Notes under the pieces: model-generated
Database searches by the model: none
What the model saw: only the letters and a program-made list of their open reading frames with translations
Told to the model about the DNA's origin: nothing
Origin: Timema cristinae
Taxonomy: Eukaryota > Arthropoda > Insecta > Phasmatodea > Timematidae
Reading direction: 5' to 3'
Length of the DNA stretch: 64,000 nt
Assembly (NCBI GenBank): GCA_039000515.1
Contig: JBCFYV010011135.1
Span: forward strand, 27,972,991-28,036,990
Shown: in pieces, positions 45,231 through 54,850 of the stretch
How positions within the stretch are numbered: the first letter of the stretch is position 1
Layout of the letters: each line of letters starts with the position of its first letter
Position numbers and translations under genes: made by a program

Positions 45231-48200
45231 AAATATGTTACAGCCCAAACCCTATTCCAGGACAAACTAGATAGAACCAAGCCGAATCGATACATCCTAA
45301 GAGCCTCGGGATGAACTAGTTTAGCCTAGTCTACATTCGTTAATCCCAAAATTTTGGCCTAGCTTATAGGATAAATTAGTATAGTCTAAAATTGTATTAG
45401 GCCAAACCAGGGTTAGGTTAGGTTATCTAACAACATTTGCGCACAATCTGTGCATGATTGAAACATGTCCAAGTTCGACTCATCTTAAGTGCTAAGAAGG
45501 ATGAAAACTAGTATTGCCTGAGAATATCAGGTTATACCGGTTTATTCCACAAACGGCAGGATGTATCATTTCGGCCTGGTCCGATCTAGTTTGTCCTGGA
45601 ATCGGGTTTGGACTGTAACATATATATATATATATATAATCACACACACACACATCCTTGCGTCTTACTGCCTGTTCAGGTTATACACAAAATTATAACT
45701 ATTCTAATGAGTTTGAGATGAGGAAGGAAGCACCTTAAAGGTGATCTATCTGTAAAATGAATGGAGGGAGAGTGTGGAAACCATCAAGGAAAAACCACCC
45801 TCGATAGACCTGGATATATATCCTGATCTCCTCGTCATTAGGAGGAGAGTCTGAGAGTGTAGTCTTACACCATTCAGCCACTAAAGCAGTTTTTGTCACT
45901 AGTAGTAATAAAATCACAAACATATAATTTTTAGTTTATTATGATAATTTAATGAAAAATAAACATAAAATAAGGAAAAATATATGTCCAATGTTATTTA
46001 ATCATTGTTCATTTTTTAAATAGGCTCACTAAAAAAAAGTATATATATCCAAAAACGTTGTTTACTGAAATAATAATTATTGTATCTAATAACAGCGACT
46101 CAATTCAACAAGGCCGAAGCATCTTATCATCGGAGGAAAACATTATTACTAAATTAATTGCCGCTAAATCGTTCCAATGTGCTTAAGAAAACACACGTGA
46201 GGATTGTCACTTATATGTCACTGTCATATTATGTGTCACGTCACATCGGTGGGTGTTTCTACTAATGTCAACAATATTCACGAAACTGACATTGTGTTGA
46301 TATAGTATAATTTAGGATATTTAGAAAAACTTTAATTGTGAATTTTATACATCTTGGTGTGTTTTGTCACCGATATGGTGGAGTATTTGTAACCTGATCA
46401 TTTATCTCAATTGGAGCACACGTCTTACTTAGGTGTAACTACTTTGAAGGACTGTTACTTTTTTTTTTTTTGTTTCGACCAACACCACCAAGTCCTTATT
46501 TATTTATGCTTAGCACACACATTAGGTCCTGACTCTATAACAACAAACATTTTGATGCCAAGGATAGGAGAATTTTGGGAAAGTGACCCCAACACGACTA
46601 ACTTAACAATGTGTGTGTATATGTGGGCATAGGTGGTAAGATAAGATAAATGAAATGTTTGAATTAGGCCTACCTTTATAAAATAAAATTACTTTACAGG
46701 GTTGAAATAAATATGAATTTAAGAAAATCTACATCTAATTTAAATAAAAGGGTTGGTTTCCAATTAAATTAAATAATAATAATAATTATTATTATTTACT
46801 AGCACCGCGTCTTACTACCCGTTCGGGTTATACGCACTTACGCTAATGTGTAATGGTAGGGTGATTGTGAGATGAAATGGAGGACCTACAGTTTAACGTG
46901 GGATCCGAACCACGGTGGAGGCCTGGCATTCCCACATTCACAAGTTGTGATTAATACACGTCTTGTCAGAGGTGAAGGAAGGGTTTGGTAATCAGATAAA
47001 TTTGTGCCGGGACCGAGGATAGAACCCCGGACCTCCAGCACAGAAGTCCGACACCTTACCCCTAAATTGCCAGGTCACCTTTCCAATTAAAATAGGGAAG
47101 AAATAATATAATATAATTAAAACAAGAGTTTTTTTTTCCTCACCATCAGTTCTTTCTTGATCGGTGGGGAGAGCCTTAGAGTTAAAATGTCGTTTTCTTC
47201 ATTTAGTTTGATTTGGTCCTCCAAATTCAGAGAAGGCTCAACATCAACCTATCAAAATAAGCCTAAGTTTAATTCAAGATAAAATGTTACTTGTACATAA
47301 TCTAATATAAGACATAGAGCCCATTTAGTGGTCAAAGATATTACGTTGTATCTGCAGGTACCTTCACTACTTTATCAATTGGACAACATGATTTATTATT
47401 GAATATTCTCTATTCGACACCTTAGCTCAGCTCAGCTCAAGAGTGTCTAACTATTTAGCTAAGAGTATCTGGCTCGATTCCTGGCATGGCAGGAAAATTT
47501 ATCATCGGTGAAATGTGGTTTTACCCTTTCACAGTGATAAATTAACGGCCAGTGACTGAATTTTGTGCCTGTCCTAGTCTTGATCATAAGGAATTTGAAG
47601 CTACGACAGGCCTAGCAAGCCGGTATTGGAAAATATATGGCTTGAATAAAAAAATTTTTACCAAAGGCCAGAAACAGTAACGAATTTAAAAAATAAATAG
47701 TTTTTTAATCGACTCTTGAACAGTTAACACAAATATAATAGTTATATTCTGTAGTTGAACTAATAGCGTAGTAAAACGTCCTGAAAAATGAAATCAATTT
47801 TCAGAATATGATATCTAGATGTGAGAAAATCCTCACTAGAACAAAATATTAGCTCTAGTTATTTGATTCTTAGTAAAATGTGTCAAGAGTTTAGAATTTG
47901 ATTGGCAAGATTCATATAATATGTATAACAGTATCGCAGCCAGATTTTTACTTTGTGGTGAGACAATTAATAAATTCTGTAACCAGAATGAAATTCTGAT
48001 TGTAATAGGAGTCGAGAGTAGAGGGAGGAATTTCCTTGTCACGAAGACCAAGAAAAAGTGAGAATAAAATTGGACAAAGTTCTAGAGAGTAAAACAGGAT
48101 TGAATAGTATGCGCTCAGCAGCTAAAATTTTGGCGGGAAAGTCGAGTCAAATGAGATGTGAAATACTAACTTATATTTTTCTCATGTTAAAATATTCTCT

Positions 48201-49411
48201 CTTCATATCGGTGGATGTAAAAGGATCTTTTTTTCAGAATATAAATTAATAGGATCTGACAAAACACCATAGCTTTATAGTAGATTATTATTATTATTAT
48301 TATTAGCACCGTGTCTTACTACCCGCTCGGGTTATACGCACTTACGCTAATGTGTAACGGTAGGATGATTGTGAGATGAAACGAAGTACCTACAGTTTAA
48401 CGTGGGATCCGAACCACGGTGGAGGCCTGACATTCCACACATTTACAAGTGTGATTAATAATGTCTTGTCAGAGGTGAAGGAAGGGTTTGGTAATCAGAT
48501 AAATCTGTGCCGGGACCGAGTATTGAACACCGGCCGCTTTATAGTAGAAAACTTAGAAAAAGTGTTTTATTTACTGTGAGGCTAGCCATGGAAAATTAGT
48601 CTAAAATGTTTGGAATTTGTGTCAACTATGAATAAGATGTATCATATCTTCTGTGTGTGCTTTATTTAGATTTAAAGACGATCTTCAATATAAACACAGT
48701 GTTATCTTAAGAGTTTTTCTAGTTATTATTGGGTACCTACGCTACATATTTTTTGTTTTATAAAGCCTATGCACTTAAGGAGCCCCTTGTAGGCACATTA
48801 CGTGAACATTTTTAACACCTAAAAATCTGTTGTCCATACATATTATAGAAAAAATACCACAAAGTTAATTAAAAAAAAAAAAAATTGAAAATATTGATAG
48901 GGTAACAATACTTTTTAAATTCTAAAAACATTTATGTTTATAATAATAATATTTAGCACCGCGTCTTACTACCCGTTCGGATTATACGCTTTAAGTACTA
49001 ATTACGCTAATGGATTAGAAATTGGGAAGGTTGAATTAGAGGAAGTGAACCCGCACTTGCGTGGAGGGAGAGTGGAAAACCATTTAGGAAAAACCACCCT
49101 CAGTTCACCCGACCGAGATTCTAACCTAGATCTCCCCGTCCTCAGCAGTCGAGCTCAACACAACAAGCGCGTTAGCCAACTACGCCACCGAGGCGGGTCC
49201 ATTAATGTTTAAATTAACGTGAATTCGATAGGAAGAACTACTAGTAATGTTGTAATTGAAATAATGTGTAGTAATTATCAAGATAAATTACCTCAATTTT
49301 CAGTAGTAATTCTTCTGTTTTCAGATTCATTTCTTGGTGTAGTTCTAGACTATAGTCGAATGTTGGCTCCGCCTTAATAGTTTGCAGAAATTCCTTGGAA
49401 TCCATTTTCAT
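43771..49411 (-). CDS. C2H2 zinc-finger protein, three coding exons, eight fingers, one frameshift
   Basis: Exons 49411-49292, 47248-47144 and 44660-43771 join in phase 0 (acceptors CACTCAG, TTGATAG, CAACAG; donors GTAATT and GTGAGG). About 371 residues if one base is restored. The N-terminus [20 protein letters not shown] and LSPPIKKEL is acidic and lacks a recognised KRAB, BTB or ZAD domain. Fingers begin near residue 151 and repeat every 28 residues: YKCDLC, YKCETC, YKCGLC, YKCGVC, FKCHLC, YKCEVC, YKCEVC, YKCDRC, each with the distal His pair. Linkers vary ([18 protein letters not shown]). Likely a sequence-specific DNA-binding nuclear protein; target unknown. A short A-run in finger 3 shifts the frame. 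Confidence 0.88.
44737..44987 (-). mobile_element. SINE-B copy with 12-bp target duplication
   Basis: Flanked by exact CATGTTTTAATT at 44725-44736 and 44988-44999. Inserted 65 bp upstream of the zinc-finger exon 3 acceptor. Confidence 0.95.
45195..45224. repeat. (TA)n microsatellite
   Basis: About 15 TA units; a second (TA)n at 45621-45638 lies on the other side of the MITE. Confidence 0.95.
45236..45620. mobile_element. MITE with long TIRs inserted in a (TA)n tract
   Basis: Left TGTTACAGCCCAAACCCTAT and inverted right TGTTACAGTCCAAACCCGAT, continuing as near-matching inverted repeats of about 65 bp (TTCCAGGACAAACTAGAT). 385 bp, flanked by TA. No coding frame. Confidence 0.88.
45655..45892 (-). 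mobile_element. SINE-C copy, degraded
   Basis: Minus copy: TTGCGTCTTACTGCCTGTTC tail, GGAGGGAGAGTGTGGAAACC body, decayed head. Confidence 0.65.
45893..46768. other. Zinc-finger gene intron, nothing recognised
   Basis: AT-rich. A 73-codon plus-strand frame at 46411 has no splice or composition support. Confidence 0.4.
46769..47079 (-). mobile_element. SINE-A copy with 12-bp target duplication
   Basis: Flanked by exact TTTCCAATTAAA at 46757-46768 and 47080-47091. Confidence 0.95.
47144..47248 (-). CDS. Zinc-finger gene coding exon 2
   Basis: Thirty-five codons, [20 protein letters not shown] and [10 protein letters not shown], in phase 0. The SINE-A at 46769-47079 lies 65 bp downstream of its donor. 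Confidence 0.8.
47418..47700 (+). mobile_element. SINE-E copy
   Basis: CGACACCTTAGCTCAGCTCA head, CTGGCTCGATTCCTGGC (B-box-like), body ACAGTGATAAATTAACGG, and tail CAAAGGCCAGAAACAGTAAC. Confidence 0.8.
47701..48271. other. Zinc-finger gene intron, nothing recognised
   Basis: AT-rich, no exon or repeat recognised. Confidence 0.4.
48285..48535 (-). mobile_element. 5'-truncated SINE-A with 13-bp target duplication
   Basis: Lacks the tRNA-like head (ends at CACCGGCCGC) yet is flanked by exact GCTTTATAGTAGA at 48272-48284 and 48536-48548, as expected from incomplete target-primed reverse transcription. Confidence 0.93.
48941..49199 (-). mobile_element. SINE-B copy with 12-bp target duplication
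   Basis: Flanked by CATTTATGTTTA (48929-48940) and CATTAATGTTTA (49200-49211). Confidence 0.94.
49292..49411 (-). CDS. Zinc-finger gene coding exon 1
   Basis: Forty codons from ATG 49411-49409. A second ATG two codons on (49405) could also be used. An AG two bases before the first ATG suggests a spliced 5' untranslated exon upstream. Confidence 0.75.
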
Positions 49412-49477
49412 CCTGAGTGCAAGAAACATTAGTTGATCATGCAAACCACTTTTAAATACATTTAACATCTAGTTTGA

Positions 49478-49712
49478 TGGTTGCATAATCTAAGGCACCG
49501 CTCTCGTACGGTAATAGACTAAATCACCGATGATGGGGAGATTGAGGTTCGAATCTCAGTCGGATGTACTGACAATGGTTTTTCCAAAATTGTTTTTCAC
49601 TTTCCCTTCACGCAAATGCGGGTAGAATTTCTACATATATAACTTTCCTAGTTGCTAAAAAACAATAGCGTAGTTAGTACGTAGGCGTATAACCTAACGG
49701 GTAGTAAGACAA
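49478..49712 (+). mobile_element. SINE-C copy
   Basis: GAGGTTCGAATCTCAGTCGG (B-box-like), TTTTCACTTTCCCTTCACGC body, tail GCGTATAACCTAACGGGTAG. Begins just upstream of the zinc-finger coding exon 1. Confidence 0.75.
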
Positions 49713-50960
49713 TTAATAAACGTATTGTATTGGTTTAAATTCACTCACAAGAATGGAATCAAAATTGTTGAAAGTATTGAACGAGATTAAAAGGTTTTTT
49801 TTTTAGACCAATAGGATGTTGAAGTTTAAAAGTAATTAATGAACGAATAGATAGGTTTGTGTGTGACGATTAATTCGAAGGTCAAATCATTTTGATAAAT
49901 TTGAAAGATGGCGTAGCATTATTATGTTTACATAAGATAAGGTTAGTCATCATTGACTAACCCCAAAAACAATAATTATACTGATCTGTCCAGAAGATAA
50001 CTGTTTTAATTTTTACGATTATTGGTTTTAATTGTGTTTCGGTGGTTTAAAGGTTTTTTTAAAAAAAATAGAATAAGTAAGAGCTTGGTATTGTAAATAG
50101 CCCTTGAAAAATAGTCTTAAAACATATGCAATTTGAATTAAATACGAATTTCAACTTTTCATGTTTTAGGAAACAATAAAACTCACAAAAATAAGCTATT
50201 TATTAAAATTCTTTTTGCGTGTCGAAAAACTAAAACTTTATTTATTTACTTTCAAATCTATTACCTTAAACGTTTATAGCCAACATGAGAAAATCAAAAG
50301 AACTGAAATGAAATTTAGTTAAGAAATGGACAAGAGATGCAGCATAGTTCAAAATTTGGAGATGGCATTATAAAGTAAAAACTTTAAATAATACTCCTGG
50401 AACAAATAAAATACAAAGATTTGCAGACAATTAAAGTGGTAAAAAAAATTTTCTCTCATATATGATGAGTATGCATCTGCACCTTATATCAAGGATATAA
50501 CGTATTAAACAGGGAAGTGAGTCTCATCAATGTCTCTGAAATTATATTAATAGAATAAGTCACTCTAGTATCTTACCTAGAATGTGTCAAGAACACTTGG
50601 AAAATGTAGTGGTAAAATTTTCTCTCTTTATGCCAGTGTAAGTGTACATTGTCTTTGACCTATTCAATTCCGAGATTTAAAAATCTTAAATCACTAAAGT
50701 GAACTAGTTTCACTTATCAAAGTCTTTTTAAAATAGCCTTGTGTTTAAGGCACTCAAGCATAAACAATAACACTTCAGTTTAATTTATTCATATGCGTAT
50801 AATCTGAAAGGGTAGTACGACGTGGCGCAAATAATAAAGAAATCAATACTAATATAAAAAAAATTACAAGTAAATAATTATAGGTCGCGAATGATTGTTC
50901 TACAAGATTTGGCTCGCAAACTATTGAACTAAATTATTAAAAAAAAAAACTTACCATATA
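49713..50960. other. Intergenic, mostly unannotated
   Basis: AT-rich. A SINE tail relic (GCGTATAATCTGAAAGGGTA) sits at about 50795-50830. Nothing else recognised. Confidence 0.4.
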
Positions 50961-50963
50961 AAT

Positions 50964-51051
50964 GGGCATATACCCCTTTGATCTGACATTTAAAAACTTC
51001 TATTATAATTATAGAAGTTTTTAAATGACGGATATAAGGGGTAAAATGCCC
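50964..51051. repeat. Foldback palindrome, about 88 bp
   Basis: GGGCATATACCCC at one end and GGGGTAAAATGCCC at the other, with a perfect inner inverted repeat CATTTAAAAACTTCTAT / ATAGAAGTTTTTAAATG around a 7-bp loop. Could form a long hairpin; may be a small foldback element. Confidence 0.9.
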
Positions 51052-51100
51052 AATAATATGTTAACAGAATTTGTAATTATTATAGTAAAAACTTCTCAGT

Positions 51101-51465
51101 GGAGATGTATGGTTCACGAACTAATAGTTCAAAACAATTTAACATCGTCTAAAACTGAACTTGATGTGACCTAGTTCAAATTGAACTACAGCTTAGTTTA
51201 GAGAACTGTTCAACTATAAATGAACTGCTCATTTTAGTGATATGAATCACTTTGAAATAGAAAGGAAAGTTAACGCCACTGGAGATGTGTGGTTCACGAA
51301 CTAAAAGTTCAAAACAATTCAACATCATCTAAAACTGAACTTGATGTGACCTAGTTCAAATTGAACTACAGCTAATGTACTTGAAGAACTGTTCTATTAT
51401 AAATGAACTGCTCATTTTAGTAATATAAATCACTTTGAAATAGAAAAGAAAGTTAACACCACTTT
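51101..51465. repeat. Tandem duplication, two units of about 180 bp
   Basis: Units start at GGAGATGT(A/G)TGGTTCACGA at 51101 and 51281 and are near-identical through CACTTTGAAATAGAAA(G/A)G. Contains ATTTTAGT(G/A)AT(A)TGAATCAC also seen at 39.15 kb. Confidence 0.92.
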
Positions 51466-51869
51466 GAGAAATTGTTTTTATGTCATTGTTTACGTCACAA
51501 CTTTTAGAATTTTAATACAAAGACAGCAAAACATATTTAAAAAAAGTAGAGTAAGTTATTTAAATTGAAGATAGTTTGAATTTTAAATATTGATTTATTT
51601 ATCATTCAATGTTCCCAAAATGTGATTTGATTTTTGGCAACTTAGTTTGTCTTCTGTATAGCTTTGTGTATGTAATGCGCTTATGTACTGAGTGACGTCA
51701 CAGCTCAGCCAACCATATATATTTTTACATTTGTCGCTACCTTCTATTCTCTTTACATTGGTTTTGACCATCTCTATAATGAACAAATTTTGTCCTGACC
51801 TCATTCCCTCCTATTCCCATTATTGGTCTTACTTGTAGTTCTGTGGACCGTAGACTTTACTCCATCATA

Positions 51870-52960
51870 AGCATCATTCTCATAAACTGTTATAAGTCTG
51901 TGACCAGGTCAGTTAAGTTAAATGCCTCTATCTTCCACTATCCTTCTACCATCCACTCATTTAATTGCTTCCATAGTTCTCCTCTTGAACTTCTGTATCT
52001 GCCTCTCATCACTTTTTTGGCCTCCTTGTGGGTTTTTTCCCTACTTAATCTCCATCATTCATTCTCCTTATCATCTACTTCCCGTCCCCATTACGTGTCC
52101 ATACCATCTTAGTCTCGCTTCCTCTTATTATCTCATGTACAGTACTCACTGTACCCCCCACTCTTTCCCTGATAACTTCATTCCTTATCTGGTTTCTCCT
52201 CGTGACAGCTAAAATGTTCCTCACAATCTTCATACCCATGGCCTCCACTTTCCTAGACTCTCTTACATCGAATGTCCATGTTACTTATGTCACAATGGGT
52301 ACAAAGTATGCCCTGTACAACACTTCCTTTCAGTTCAAGGGCACTTCTCCATATCAGGTCTCTTGCACACCTATACGAACTCTCTCCTGCTGTCCTCTTT
52401 TGTCATTCCTAATCCTCCCTTTCTCCTCAATCATGCTTACAAGATATTTTACATTCTGTACCTTTCTCAGCTCTACTCCATCCAACTTTTTACCTTTATT
52501 CGGTCTTATCCTCTTGTCATTACCATCACTAAATTTCTTTCCACACTCACTTCCTCATTCCAATCCTGTACTTCCTCTTCCAACAGCCTACAAGTCCCCA
52601 ACAAATATCATGGCTTTAATTCGTCCTTCATCAAAGTTTTCCTATCACATTGTTTATGACCATTTCCATTACAAATAGTAATTGAGAGTGCATTCCATTT
52701 GGAACATCTCTCTCCTCTAACTCTCTTTTAACACAACTCCTGCTATCCTCGTACATGCGTTTCACTAATTAAACTCCTCATTCCAGTTTGGCCTTCTCTG
52801 CTGCTTTACAAATCTTTCCCAAAATCATATCTTCTTTCCATAAACTGTCTTATTGCAACGTTCAAGTCTATTGTAGAGCCCCATGTTTTGTTAATGCAGT
52901 CTTTGATTACAAATGGAAATATCTTCTTGTATCAGGACTATATATATTTTACCTTTGTGA
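51870..52960 (-). pseudogene. Non-LTR retrotransposon (LINE) reverse-transcriptase C-terminal remnant
   Basis: Reading the minus strand with shifts gives RMYEDSRSCVKRELEE, KKLDGVELRKVQNVKYLVSM, VLYRAYFVPIVT, ESRKVEAMGMKIVRNILAVT and RRNQIRNEVIRE. These match the late RT and connection region of insect-type LINEs (YLGSMI.., ALYRTYLVPILTYG, SRIQAAEMKFLR.., RIRNE.IRE). Stops and shifts break it. It ends in AACTGACCTGGTCACAGACT, TATAACAGTT, the LINE tail, at 51914-51884. The upper boundary is approximate. Confidence 0.8.
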
Positions 52961-52989
52961 TCTAATCGACAAAATAAACATAAATATTA

Positions 52990-53278
52990 GGTGACAGTTT
53001 TAGGAGTAGAGTGTGTGCCTACCGAGTTAGAGGTCCAGGGTTTGATCCCCTGCATGGCAGGAAAAATTTTCATGGGTGAAATGTGTGTTTACCCTTTCAT
53101 ATCGATAAATTAAAATACAGGGGACTGGATGTTGTGCCTGTCCTAGTCTCAAGTTAGATTATAAGGTATATGAAGCTACAACAGTCCTAGCAAGCCGGTG
53201 GTGGAAAATATATGGCGTGAATAAAAAAAACTGACCCAGGTCCTAGACTGGAAACAATAATGGATGTAAAGAAAAAAT
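52990..53278 (+). mobile_element. SINE-E copy
   Basis: CCAGGGTTTGATCCCCTGCA (B-box-like), body ACCCTTTCATATCGATAAAT, then AATAAAAAAAACTGACCCAG, GTCCTAGACTGGAAACAATA and ATGGATGTAAAG tail. Confidence 0.85.
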
Positions 53279-54000
53279 CAACCCAAATAAATATAAACAT
53301 TATTTCTTATGATCTGTTCATAACAATCATACATTCAGTTAAATGTTAAATCACTGTTCTGGGCGTCTGGTTAAGTTCTTCCTGTAATTTTAATAGGGTA
53401 CAATATACAGTATAATTAATGACATTTTATTGACTCCTCGATTATCCTTAACTATTCGAGCTCCCACCCCTGATTACTTTATAACTATTTGTTGTGTGGG
53501 ATGGGAAATTAAAAATTATCTTTTAGCGAATGATTAAATTTTACACAGAATATTTACAAGTATTGACCTAAATACACACAATGGCAGAAAGGTTTGGTTA
53601 AAAAAAAGTTAATACATTTATTATTTAACTTTATTATTTATACAAACATATTTACATTGCTTCCAGATTAACTCACTAATTTTGAAGTACCTACCTACCT
53701 ACCTCATTTCTTTTTTTCCCATAAAACACATTATAGGCAAATCTTTTTTAAGTTTTAATACAGTTTGGAAAAACAAACAAACAAAAATAACTATTTAAAA
53801 CTCTTGTTCAATGAAAATTACTACCTCGAGTACTATTTAACATTTTGTAAATAATGAGATAAATTCACTTGCTACAAAGAGGATAAGGAGGAAATTAAAG
53901 AAGTGGGGAAAAAAGAAGAAAATCCACATTTTAATTTGAAGCAATCTTCTCGAATAAGACTTTATATATTACTTATGCACAAATTGTTGGTAATATTTAT
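53279..54000. other. Intergenic AT-rich, nothing recognised
   Basis: No coding frame; contains (ACCT)n at about 53692-53704. Confidence 0.4.
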
Positions 54001-54004
54001 TTTT

Positions 54005-54215
54005 AATAACCGTTCAAGTTATGTGCATAAGTACTATTTAAACTAATTAGTTGGGGGATGAGGAAGAATGAATTTATAAGAAATGTATCTGTATTTTTTT
54101 AAAGGGTGGAAAACCATTTTTGTAAAAGCCACCCTCATTACACCCAATGTCCCGGTCAGCGAGTCTATTCTAAGACAAGTGTTTCACCTTAAACCATGTG
54201 GCCACCCAAGCAGGT
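54005..54215 (-). mobile_element. SINE-C, degraded
   Basis: ACCGTTCAAGTTATGTGCAT tail, GGTGGAAAACCATTTTTGTA body, decayed head GTGGCCACCC. Confidence 0.6.
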
Positions 54216-54739
54216 TTATACGAATATTTTTATTTTTATTAAACAGTTCAGAATGGGATTAATTAACCATAAATTGAGTACTTATTTTTAGCTGTTATAA
54301 TTTTTATTGATGAGAATTCGTAAGTGAAATTCTTTTTGAAGAGAAAGTCAAAAGATTTACTGCTAGGGAAAATAAGAATGTGGTGTTGCTGATGATCTCA
54401 GTTCAGTGACAAAATGCAAGTTTTCAGAAGTTATGAGGCACAAAGTGCCTTATAAAAAAATACAGTAAAATAAATAAATGAACATACCAGTTTTAGAGAG
54501 ACAAAAGTATGAAAATTAAAAAAAAAAAATATTTAAACTATATTTACCTCAGTTTGCCAGATTTCAGTTTTGACAATGGGTGTTGAATATCTGTCATGAA
54601 AACTATTTAAATGACGAGAAAAAAGTTGTCATTAAATTCCAGGACATCCTTGACATATTCAACAACTGGTGAGGTCATCGTGTGAAGAAAATTAAACTTT
54701 TAAAACTGCAAAAACACTGACCATTTATAGTGTTCTCTA

Positions 54740-54850
54740 CATCTCCACCTTAAAGGAGGACGAGCTGAGGAAGGACAGAGGAAGAAGGAGGCATTTTACT
54801 AAACTGACCCAGACACAGGCCGGAAACAATTGACGATATTACTTAAGATG
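54740..54850 (+). mobile_element. LINE 3' end fragment
   Basis: GAAGAAGGAGGCATTTTACT followed by AAACTGACCCAGACACAGGC and CGGAAACAATTG, the same tail as 29.7 and 51.9 kb. Confidence 0.55.

Noticed and set aside
45408..45428. GGTTAGGTTAGGTTA as telomeric (TTAGG)n
   Set aside because: Only about three units inside a MITE; too short to indicate a telomeric or interstitial array.
46411..46632. Seventy-three-codon plus-strand frame
   Set aside because: AT-rich, contains a poly-Phe stretch from a T-run, with no conservation or splice signals.
52202..52678. Plus-strand 158-codon frame
   Set aside because: Opposite strand of a decayed LINE reverse-transcriptase region; the minus-strand reading carries recognisable RT motifs.
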